64,000 nt of DNA, from the NCBI RefSeq assembly GCF_000002425.4, contig NC_037256.1:2202051-2266050 (forward strand), in the 5' to 3' direction. This document shows positions 45,797 to 54,780 of the stretch, one piece after another; position 1 is the first letter of the stretch, and each line of letters begins with the position of its first letter. Position numbers and translations under genes: made by a program. The notes under the pieces were generated by a model. It saw only the letters and a program-made list of their open reading frames with translations, was not told where the DNA came from and made no database searches. Origin of the DNA: Physcomitrium patens. Its lineage: Eukaryota; Streptophyta; Bryopsida; Funariales; Funariaceae.

Positions 45797-45973
45797 GTGT
45801 TTACAGGACAATTCCACAATGAGGACACAGAAATTCATGCTTGGTCAAAAGTTGAAGGAGTGGGCCACTACCGTTGGCTTCAAGGACCGATGAACCACTT
45901 GCCTCGTGAACAACAGTTGGAGTTCATAGCAGACGTTATACGACAGATCTTCATTTTCTTGCATTGGTACTGA
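45797..45973 (+). pseudogene. CHR1 copy b third ORF, 3' half
   Basis: 59 codons ending in TGA, colinear with the third ORF of copy c (59556-59733). It reads G-Q-F-H-N-E-D-T-E-I-H-A-W-S-K-V and H-Y-R-W-L-Q-G-P-M-N-H-L-P-R-E-Q-Q-L. By my count about 17 codons differ silently and about 6 change the residue, several conservatively. The 5' half and start codon are missing, replaced by the GYP1 insertion. The function is unknown. Confidence 0.85.
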
Positions 45974-46022
45974 TTAATAACAACATTGCTTCTCAGAACC
46001 TCAAAGCTAAAGGAGGGAGTGA

Positions 46023-46420
46023 TGTTAGAGACATAGTCCTTAGAACCTTCTAGAGATAAGTTTCTAGAACCTTCTAGAAGCAAGTCTCTAGAGCCTTCTA
46101 GAAGCTTCTTAGTTGGTAGAAGATGTTAGGAACATAGTCCTTAGAACCTTCTAGAGACAAGTTTCTAGAATCTTGTAGAAGCAAGTCTTTGGAACCTTCT
46201 AGAAGCTTTCTAGTTGGTAGAAGTTGCTTGAGAAGTTTTCTAAATAGGAGTATATATTGGAATCGAGGCTGAAGAGTTCTTCAATCTCGACAACACATCT
46301 TTTGGAGCTCTAGCTCACCTCTCTGGTGTTATTCTTATATTCATTTGATTAATCTAGTTCTTGCTAGTTCTTCTTGAACTTCTTGTTAGATCTTGAGTCT
46401 GTATTTCTATGTCCGTGACA
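46023..46420 (+). repeat. CHR1 copy b 3' LTR
   Basis: TGTTAGAGACATAG...GTCCGTGACA, preceded by the purine tract AAAGGAGGGAGTGA. It shares the 77-bp start duplication and TTC/GAA blocks with the 5' LTR. The right flank ATCCT equals the left one of the 5' LTR. Confidence 0.92.
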
Positions 46421-48230
46421 ATCCTAATATTGTAGTACCTATGATAATCTTTACAATGCCATATGTTTGATGGAATTTAAAGCTTATATTTATACCTAGA
46501 GCTTTGCTTCCAAAATTGATAGAATTATTGAAAGATAAGACAAAGATAGCTATTTTTGAACCTTCAATTTCTCTCTATTCTAATAGATGGTTCATTATAC
46601 TCAAGAAGATTTATTCATGATATGCAACCTGTAAACAGAGTAATTATTCAGAACATAGGATTAGGTCTTATAGTAGATAAAGTAGTTGAGCACTTTGCAG
46701 GTCATGTCATCTATTCTATTAGAGACTTATATTCTAGATATGACCAATTTCAATTGGCTAAAAAGAGAAAAAGATTTAATTACTATAAAGACTCTTTTGG
46801 ATCTAATGAGGATGCATATCTTACCTTAAGGTGCAACTAACTCAGTGGCTCATATACAAAATACTATGAACTAACTATTGAAAGAATTTGTACTTAAAAA
46901 AACCATTCTATTTTTAGATGATATACCTATAAAAAGAGAGAGAGAAGAAAATAAGGATAAAACTATGGAAGTTAAAGGTTATAGAAAGTTTATTAAGAAG
47001 CATATTGAAGATGTGGCTTGGATATTGGAGAAATTGGAGTCAATTAATCTCATGTTATCTTTAGAGAAATCAAGCTTTGAAGTTGATGAGATTTTAGTTG
47101 TGGAATACATGTATGGCAGATATGGTAGGAAACTAAATCTTAATAAATTTGATACTATATCTAAAATGAAGGCTTATAAAAATATTATAGAAGCTAGAAG
47201 GTTGTTAGGAGCATGTGTATTCTATTATATTTGAATGCTTCACTTTGCCTATATCTCAGAGCCACTATACAAGTTATTGAGGAAGGATAAGAGATTTGTT
47301 TAGGAAGAAGAAGAAAAGATAGCTACGGAAAATTTTAAAAAGATGTTGACTTCATCACCTAAATTTAGATAAGTGGATTATCAATGCAAAAGATCGGTGG
47401 TTGTAATAAGGGATACAAGCCCCATAACAATTGGATGGGCTATTAGATTAGATGATATTCAAAAGAAAAGATTTGCTATAAGATTTGGGGCTAGGATTCT
47501 TAAAAAAAAGCAAAAGACTTATCCACAAGTTAAAAGGAAGCTTTGGAGAGCAGTCACCACTTTAAAGGCTAAGAAGAATTATTTGATTGGAGCAAATATG
47601 GTTTTGGAAATAGATTGTTTGACATTACTTGGAATGATAATTAACTGTACTACTTCAAACATTGCCATATTAAGATGGATAGCCTACACAAAAATATTGA
47701 ATCCTATTTTAGTATATATTACTGACAAAGAAAATTTAGTGGCAAATATGTTGTCTAAAGCTAGATATACCTTTGAAGAGGAGGTGATGGCACATAAAAG
47801 AAGTGAAGATCAAGAATAGAAGAATTATAGAATTTTATTTGCTATTAGTGGAATGGATTTTGGTGTTAAACTTCAAAATTTTTATAAAGATTTATATGAA
47901 GAAAAATTGAAAGATGTTAGAATTTATTTAAGCACAATAAAGAAACAAGAAAGGTAGATGGATAAAACCTTCAAAGATATTAGACATCAATCCTATGGTT
48001 ATCTCATTAGAGATGGTTTTCTATTGAAGAGGCCAAAAAGAGGTGACAAAATTCCATTGAAGATAGTAGAAGATCTTAAAACTATATTTAAAATTTTAAG
48101 AGAATATTATGATATATTTTAGGCAGGACATAGAGGAATTTGGGCCATATATACTAAGATCAAGGAAATGTATTGGTGGAAGTGCTTATATAAAAAAAAG
48201 TTATTGAAATAAAAAAAAACTAAAAAAATA
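46421..48230 (+). pseudogene. GYP3 (+) reverse transcriptase, RNase H and integrase start
   Basis: It continues the frame region cut at 30434. RT: R-F-I-H-D-M-Q-P-V-N-R-V, V-I-Y-S-I-R-D-L-Y-S-R-Y-D-Q-F, and F-L-D-D-I-P-I-K-R at about 46909-46938 with the F-L-D-D box intact. RNase H (47373-47819, 148 open codons): T-I-G-W-A-I-R-L-D, Y-P-Q-V-K-R-K-L-W, E-I-D-C-L-T-L-L-G-M-I-I-N-C. The integrase zinc finger start (A-G-H-R-G-I-W-A, about 48121) leads to Y-W-W-K, after which homology stops. Confidence 0.86.
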
Positions 48231-48314
48231 TGTTAAGTAGATAATAGTGGCAATAGTAAAAATTATGATAATATTAGTAGCTCTCTCTTTCTTTTTTTCT
48301 CTTTCTCTCTCTCT

Positions 48315-48359
<45 letters not shown>

Positions 48360-49460
48360 ATAAATACATTTTACAGTCTTAAAATCATATTTTGAATCTA
48401 TATTCTATCAAATAATAATAAAAATCTTGAGATGTATTTTTTCAAATGTTGAAGATAAAATCAACGGACTTATCTTATCAGATTCAAAATAATATAACTA
48501 TGCTATTTTTTAAATTAAGTTGCTCTAAATTTAGATTTATTAATGTTTTTAATTATAATTAATATACATATAGGTAGATATGTAATATTAAAATTTAAAT
48601 ATTTTTTTCTTTTATATTTTCTTTCTTTTGTTTCAATTAATCATTAATATCTATACTTCAACTAACCATTTTCTTTTTATAATTTACATATTTTTACTTA
48701 TAAATATGCATGACATAAGTAAATTAAATACTTTCATAAGAAATTAAAAGACATTTATTCAAACATAAAATTGTTGATAAGAAATTTTTGTTCTAAAGAT
48801 TTGAACCATCAACCTCTTTGAACCATCTTTATGGCACCATCAAATGATCACTTTTTTTTATTCAAATGGACGGATGTTTACTACAAACCTTCATCTAAAG
48901 ACAAAATTTTGTTGTATATTTTACTTATTGTTATATGATCATATATTTTTTAATTATATATAAAACTATAAATATATAGAATATTAAACTGACTCTAATT
49001 TTTATTAAATAAAATTGCCTTTAAAAACCATCATTACATCCTCTTTGTCTCTTGTCTCCCTTCACATTCTAATCGCATGTTCTATATTCCACTCTTTCTT
49101 TCTCTCTTCCATTGACTTAATTCTTAGTCCTTGTTTCATGTTTTGTACTACATATCATTGTAAATAGCAAAAATAATCTTGAATAAATTTGTTTTTTATT
49201 TAAAAATTTTTTTTACTAAAATATTGATGATATTACATTGCTATATTTTAATTTCAATTAAAAAATAATACATCTCATTTTAATTAAAATATTATTGGAT
49301 TATTTGATTTTATTTTATGTACCTATAAAACCTATTGAAATATACATCATATGTAAAATTCATTGGTAAAAGCTTCAAAGTTGAAGATTGATTTTTCAAG
49401 TAAGAAATATAAAATACTTTGAAAGTTATATATCATTTTCTATAAAATGAGAATAGAAGT
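48231..49460. other. Unassigned AT-rich segment replacing GYP3 integrase
   Basis: About 1.2 kb lies where the integrase core and C-terminus of the GYP3 element would be expected. I see no homology to any family in the window. It starts with A-rich sequence, then a (CT)n/(TA)n microsatellite at about 48278-48353. A 14-base stretch like that at 14670 (TTTGAACC...CAACCTC) is the only tRNA-like hint. It may be an inserted unknown element or decayed beyond recognition. Confidence 0.5.
48278..48353. repeat. (CT)n and (TA)n microsatellite
   Basis: A CT-rich tract followed by about 17 TA units. Similar TA runs occur inside the GYP4 solo LTRs at 6838-6867 and 8858-8888. Confidence 0.95.
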
Positions 49461-50240
49461 TGTCATGTTGTAACATGACTATATGGTAAAAATGTGAATA
49501 ATAATGATATGATTCATACTCTATCATCTTGATTCAATAATAATTTTAAACATTTAAACAAGGCTTTTATAAAAGCCTCTAAGTTTAATTTTTTTCTTAT
49601 TTTAATAGCTAATAGATTAAAGATTGGTTAACAAGTTTACCTTTTAGATTATAAAAAACTCTTCTAGTATCTTAGAAGGACATAAATTAATAAAAATGAA
49701 ATAGATTAGGTAAATATTTAGTATGGAGAATTCTAAGATAAAATTAAAGATAGTATCTTGCTAAAAAAATCCCTAGAAAAGATTGGATTGATATCCCAGA
49801 GACAATTGTTTATAGGTTGGAATTGAAATCAAACCTCTAGCCACTAAAATAGGCACTTAAGGCAAAATAAGGGAAATTTTGGAGATCAACAATTAGAATT
49901 GAAGATCTAGCTTTAATCTTATTTGAAAAAGAGAAGGCTTGTTTTCATAAGATTTGGGATGATTTTGGAATTATTATTTGAAGTTAGGATTTGTATTAGT
50001 GACTGTTGGTTTATGTAATACAACTAGAACTAGCACTCTTCATTAATTTATATAATTGATGTCACATCTATGGTTCAAAATTTGGTAATGCTTGATCGAT
50101 TTGATGTTCTAATTATTCATAAAATTTCATATTAATCTAATGATGCAATTGAGCGATATCTGATTTTTTATACAAGAGGGTATTAAAAGTTGGTAGTTTG
50201 AGATCAAATAGGATTTTTATGATATTTGAAGATCTACTAG
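49461..50240 (+). repeat. GYP3 3' LTR (+), cut by CHR2 copy b
   Basis: It starts TGTCATGTTGTAACATGAC. From about 49550 it matches 28605-29235 directly and 24360-21800 in reverse. At 50240 it is cut by a CHR2 LTR; its remainder is presumably beyond the right end of the window. It closes the GYP3 (+) element begun at 28605. Confidence 0.72.
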
Positions 50241-51513
50241 TGTCAAGGACAAGAACTTGATAAAGATAAATAAACAAATGAGACTTCTCTTAAAGAAAGA
50301 TGACAAAATAGAAATAACTCAATATGTATATTAAGAAAGAAACTGGAATGGCTATTGCCAAAAGACAAGAAAACTAGAGACCCTTGAAACTAGACTAGAA
50401 GCAAGAAAGGAATTGATAAGAGTGAAGAGGCCTTTACTCTTGTCTCTATATATACTATCTAACTAGAGACTACGTTGTCGTATTGTAAAAGCTTACAATA
50501 TGTAAAAATTAATTAAAATATATTATATGTTAATAAATCTAGATGTACATTAGAATGGTTAATAGATTAATTTAAAGAGAGTGGATTTAAGAAACTTTAT
50601 TTTGAGTTTATCTTTTTAATTATAGCATTTAAAAAAAAATCATAAGACCTAAATGTTTAGTATAAAACCTTGAGAGGAGATTAGAGCCTAAAGAAGAAAA
50701 TCTTAACTAGTAGGAGGCTTATTGGAAGAGATGAAAGCAAGGCATGGTTGGATGAAGGCAAGGAATAGAATCTTCATTCCTATTGGTCAAAGGCCATGCC
50801 CAATGGACTTCAAGGAAGTTGCTCGAGGCCTTATTAGGAATTAGGGTTTCTCTTTCAAAATCGTTTAAGCTTTTGAAGCTAAGATCAAAAAGTATATTAG
50901 TACTTTATGTATAATTTTAGGTTGTTTGGATAGTCCGATCATGAGATATGAGCTATTGAAGTTTGAAAAACATCTCTCATAAGGATATATAAGGTTTTAA
51001 GATCTTTATCATATATTTGGGTATTTTCTTAGTACTTGGGCTTGTATTTTGATGTAATTGCCCAAAAAGAAAAAATATTATATATATAAACTAGGTATTT
51101 TATATCTTAGACTTGAGTATTTAGTAGGAGCCAGAAGCCCAACACTTTCTTAAGGCAAACTCTCTCTACCCCGACAATGTGGCAATATTCTATAGGACCT
51201 CTAATATGTGTTGAATTTGTAAGACACATGCTTTAACTTACAAGGTAAGTTTTTTTACATGTGTGCCATATAGTTAGCTTGATCTTCAAGCTAACAACAT
51301 GTGTGGCTTATGGCCAACTTTTTGACCATGTTTCTAATCCAAAATAGTCAATTAAAGACACCTATAAAGTTAAAGTAGCATCTATGAAGCTTCTAAGAAG
51401 CTATCATACCAAATATTATAGAATTAATTTATTTTTATCTACTTTTATATATTTTTACTTATTTCTACTTATTTATATATATAATTATTGGCTTACATGC
51501 GTATCCTATGACA
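50241..51513 (-). repeat. CHR2 copy b 3' LTR with nested GYP4 solo LTR
   Basis: Plus-strand ends are TGTCAAGGAC and CGTATCCTATGACA. It matches the solo LTR 25255-25806 on both sides of the insertion at 50476-51176. It contains the complement of a TATA box (TATATATA, about 50447-50454) and TTGATAAGAGT (about 50415-50425), the decayed complement of the CHR2 transcript start. Confidence 0.9.
50476..51176 (+). repeat. GYP4 solo LTR, target duplication ACGT
   Basis: TGTCGTATTGTAA...CTCTACCCCGACA, 701 bp, sense on the plus strand. Flanks are ACGT (50472-50475) and ATGT (51177-51180). The empty site in the other CHR2 LTR (about 25480-25500) reads GGCTACGTGGCG once, so one flank lost its CpG by C-to-T. 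Confidence 0.92.
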
Positions 51514-51519
51514 TTATCC

Positions 51520-51800
51520 CCTTCTTCTAGGGATGAGTTCCACGAGGAATGATCATCATATGTTGAGAAAATCTATGATGCGACAAATTGTATTTGCCAC
51601 ATACTCCGATCTTTGTTCTCTTCAAAGATGATTGATAGGGCTTATCAACCATTAATAGTGTCTCATACCAGAGCGAGAAGACCACTCAGTTATTTGATCG
51701 TTGTTGAGGCCTTCATAACTTCCTTCGAATAAAATATTTAGAACACCATCATAAGTGATTCCTACCTTTGGTAAAATCACCAAACATGAGGAGTTTTTTT
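51520..51800 (-). pseudogene. CHR2 copy b third ORF, decayed
   Basis: Read on the minus strand it gives H-Y-stop-W-L-I-S-P-I-N-H-L-stop-R-E-Q-R-S-E-Y-V-A-N-T-I-C-R-I-I-D-F-L. This is colinear with the CHR1 third ORF H-Y-R-W-L-Q-G-P-M-N-H-L-P-R-E-Q-Q-L-E-F-I-A-D-V-M-R-Q. Upstream, L-F-E-G-S-Y-E-G-L-N-N-D and T-E-W-S also align. It lies between the chromodomain and the 3' LTR, as in CHR1. Confidence 0.75.
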
Positions 51801-51821
51801 CAAGGTCGTGATACCAAACGC

Positions 51822-53023
51822 TGTCGTATTACGTGCTTTCCTACTTGAGAACGCGCCGGGCGTCTGGCTGTAGAAGGTAGTATGGAGATTCGCTAATATT
51901 CAAGCAGTTTATCGATTTTTGATTGTTGGAATATAAACAACTGTAAGAATATATTGTAAATCTATACGGATGTCCTTCGACTGCTCGCCAAAATCCTTTT
52001 TGTCCCAGCCGGTAGGTCTCTAGACGTTACAGAGAACCCCGAACAACCCAAACTGCTAATCTTCGATACCGCTTTATACTCACGATCTTGTATCCACTGA
52101 CTGTCTCGTTAGATTAACCCAATAAATTTCATTCACTTTGCATATTCAAACCTATAGACATCCTTTTAATTCTTCATCACAGATGTAACTCGATTTCACA
52201 AAACAGTCAAGAGTAATCACACCCACTTCATTAAAATCCCGATTCACCAGTACAACACTGACTTCAGCAATGATTGCCTCAGTCTTCTAAAAACCCTATG
52301 AAGAAAAAAAAACCCCCCAATTCTTTGTCTTTTTTCCTCGCCCCGAAGCATGAAGCTAACTCTCCGACCCTTCTAAAAAACTTCTTCTCTTCCCTTCCAT
52401 TTTTTTAACCTATCCTCCCCTTTAACCCTAATTCTTCCCTCTCTCAAACCCTAGCCTTTGAATTTCTTCAATCTTCTGTCTTGGATCCGAAATTGGCTCC
52501 CGCCGTCAGAGCTTTCTCCTCCGTTTTTACCTTTAAGAGATCCTTTTATCGAAAGGACGTTCCCGAAACGATACAAAGGACGAAACAACCTGAAACGGAA
52601 TCGAAGCCCCGTAATCAGGACCACATTGAGTCGCCCGACCAATTCAGGTCTCATATTGGCTAAGAGGCCCGTAGTAAGACCTGGATGTTCCCGTAATTGG
52701 ACCGCATTAGATTGCCCGACTAAGTCAGGTCTCATATTGGATAAGAGGACCTGGATTGGATGTCTTGAAATTGGATCCAATTGGCTCTTTGAACCAGGCT
52801 CACCCATCGTTGAATTGGTCCTTTTTCTTTCTGCTGACTCTCGTTACTGGAATCGAACGGAGCATTTCAGTATGCCCCGGCTGACTGTAACGGGGTGACT
52901 GACCCTGGCCTCTCAATATTTGTACTGGAATTGGTCGTTGCTCCCAATATTCGAGGTAATTGAACATTAATAAAAGTCCCCTTTCTTTATATTTTCACGG
53001 TATACTCGTGTTACAACACGACA
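51822..53023 (-). repeat. GYP1 copy b 3' LTR
   Basis: Plus-strand ends are TGTCGTATTACGTG and TTACAACACGACA. The polypurine-tract complement (TCCACCCCCTCTG) follows, so on the minus strand this is the 3' LTR. Confidence 0.94.
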
Positions 53024-53049
53024 TCCACCCCCTCTGAACTTGTGCATCA

Positions 53050-54043
53050 TTCAGTATGCACCAATTTATCAAATTGTTGTGTGATTTATAATATATTCTC
53101 TACGTCTTTGTCCAGTTCGTCTTCGTCACCTTCATTATCCAAATCACTTTCATCTTCTTGCTGCGTACCTAACTTACGTAATTCTCCTTCAATATTATAT
53201 AATCTCTTTTCTTTCTTTTCTTTTAAAATCATCAACTTTCTTATACATAATATCTCCATTCTCCAAAATACCAATAAAACTAGCATCAAAGGCACCTTCA
53301 TCTCGCGAGAGTACTTCCTCTTTTGTACCTCCATAATCTGGCTTTACAGTGGTACCTCCCCAAAATCCTTAAATCCTTTTATAATCTTTGGCAATGGTTT
53401 CTCCCTCAACCTATCTCGATTCCGTTCATGGTTGGAAGGTACTGTTAGAAATTGTACAACTTTCCTCCTATCTTCACTACGTACCCTTGCATAAGCAGAA
53501 CCATCGTCAAGTACTTTTGTTTCCATCCGTGTTGCCATAATATAAGATTGTCTTTAAATCAACGGATAAGACGTTGTATCTTGAACAAAGAAATGTTGCT
53601 CCGTCGCAACATCTCCAATCCGAATTTAGACATCTGAACAAGCTCCATATAATTCGCCCCATATGTTATTAGCTGCTCGTATTGCCCATCCATGTTCCAT
53701 ATCAATTGGCCATTTTTGCTTCTTATAAAGATCTTAAGACATGAGATTTATTTCAGAACCATGGTCGACCAAAGCAACTATTGGTTCTTCTATATCTCCT
53801 ACCTTCACCAATATCTCAGTAGTTGCCCTTGCCCAATGCTTTCGAGTATAATGGCTCAAAGTTTCCATTTCCTTGTCACTAGAATCTTCGAAACGTACTC
53901 GTTGATTATACCCATTCTTTTCATTTGTTGGTTGCTTGTAACCAATATCAACCTCTTCTTCATCTCTATATATTCTTGCATCAATAGCATGACTCATTCC
54001 AGTTTCAAACATTAATTGCCTCTTTCGCTTAATGCTGTCAATG
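53050..54043 (-). pseudogene. GYP1 copy b protease, linker and deleted pol
   Basis: On the minus strand: V-D-H-G-S-E-I-N-L-M-S (about 53770-53735) and then a stop, followed by the protease end with two stops at 53626-53628 and 53554-53556. The linker M-A-T-R-M-E-T-K-V-L-D-D ends at 53344. The frame 53334-53086 runs from the linker (R-L-Y-N-I-E-G-E-L-R-K-L-G) directly into Q-Q-E-D-E-S-D-L-D-N-E-G-D-E-D-E, the integrase C-terminus. Everything between (about 3.2 kb in copy a) is missing. Confidence 0.88.
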
Positions 54044-54072
54044 TGTCATGGACATACATTGGAAGATTCTTT

Positions 54073-54204
54073 GAATATTCTTCTAGAATATTCTCTAAAG
54101 ATTCTCTAAAGATTCCTTTAGAAGGTTCTAGAAGATTCTTAGAATATTCCTTAAAGATTCTCTTAGAAGGTTCTAGAATATTCTTAGAAGGTTCTAGAAT
54201 ATTC
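54073..54204 (+). promoter_or_regulatory. Array of heat-shock-element-like GAA/TTC modules
   Basis: Perfect alternating GAA-2nt-TTC units occur at 54121-54138 (GAAGGTTCTAGAAGATTC), 54166-54183 and 54187-54204, four units each, plus a three-unit set at 54081-54093. The heat-shock element consensus is nGAAnnTTCnnGAAn. The array ends about 105 bp before the TATA box. Confidence 0.7.
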
Positions 54205-54308
54205 TGATAGATTCTAGGAAGTTGCTCGAGAAGTTTCCTAATTAGTAGAAGTTGTTGGAGAAGCGTCCTAGTTAGCGGAAGTAGCTCGAGAAGCTTCCTA
54301 TTCAGTAG

Positions 54309-54317
54309 TATATATAG
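54309..54317 (+). promoter_or_regulatory. CHR1 TATA box
   Basis: TATATATAG in the LTR, conserved in position in all CHR1 copies, 32 nt before the predicted RNA 5' end. Confidence 0.75.
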
Positions 54318-54340
54318 GAGTCGAGACTGAAGGGTTCTTT

Positions 54341-54351
54341 AGTCTCGACAA
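54341..54351 (+). promoter_or_regulatory. CHR1 predicted RNA 5' end acting as primer
   Basis: AGTCTCGACAA is the exact complement of TTGTCGAGACT at 54480-54490, just after the LTR. Its distance from the TATA box fits a transcription start. Confidence 0.65.
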
Positions 54352-54479
54352 CACATCTCTTGGAGTTTTAGCTCACCTTTTCTGGTGTTGTTCTTGTACT
54401 CATTTGTTTAATCTAGTTCTGCCACTTCTTCTTGAACTTCTTGTTAGATTTCAAGTCTGTATTTTGTGTCCGTGACAGT

Positions 54480-54490
54480 TTGTCGAGACT
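54480..54490 (+). promoter_or_regulatory. CHR1 self-priming site (PBS)
   Basis: TTGTCGAGACT begins two bases after the 5' LTR, where a minus-strand primer site is expected. It pairs over 11 nt with 54341-54351. In Tf1-type chromoviruses the RNA 5' end serves as primer by such an 11-nt match. Confidence 0.65.
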
Positions 54491-54780
54491 GCATTTTCAC
54501 TGGTATCAGAGCTAGTTCCTTCTTGTTAGAGAGTGGATTACCCCTCTTCTTGAAGGTGTGCTAGTGTTTTAGAGGTTGCGGATTACCCTCCTCTAAACTG
54601 ATATCTCTTCTTTCTCAATATTGGAGCCTTATTCTTCTTGGAGAGAGTGGATTATCCCTCATCTTGGAGTCTTAAGGCGTTTTAGAGGTTGCGGAGTACT
54701 CTCCTCTGAACCAATATTGTCCTCTTGTCAAAACTCTTTTTTCTTCTTTCTGAAGGTTAGCCGAAGGTTAAGACGTTAAA

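Larger units (their letters stand above)
30435..46420 (+). mobile_element. CHR1 chromovirus copy b with nested GYP1 elements, duplication ATCCT
   Basis: It starts TGTTAGGGACATAG and ends GTCCGTGACA. ATCCT lies immediately on both sides (30430-30434 and 46421-46425), a perfect 5-bp duplication in the RT of a GYP3 element. Both LTRs are present. The element carries a GYP1 solo LTR in gag (31626-33116) and a complete GYP1 element in the third ORF (37152-45794). Without these it would be about 5.8 kb. Stops in gag and pol make it defective. Confidence 0.95.
54044..54477 (+). repeat. CHR1 copy c 5' LTR
   Basis: TGTCATGGACA...TGTCCGTGACA, with terminal inverted repeats. U3 carries the GAA/TTC arrays, then a TATA box at 54309; the predicted transcript start is at 54341. 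Confidence 0.96.

Noticed and set aside
52458..52898. 146-codon frame in the GYP1 LTR, and similar frames at 62751-63023, 37208-37405, 44525-44797
   Set aside because: These run through LTR tandem-repeat sequence in changing frames and strands, have no codon-level conservation between LTR copies and no recognisable domain.
53042..53494. 150-codon frame on the plus strand with Ser/Leu-rich protein
   Set aside because: It is the antisense of GYP1 linker and integrase-tail coding sequence.
54501..54512. TGGTATCAGAGC, identical to the plant initiator-Met tRNA primer site
   Set aside because: It lies 23 nt from the LTR end, and copies a and b read CAGATATCAGAGC instead. The directly adjacent self-complementary site fits better. 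It remains a faint hint that the element evolved in a plant.
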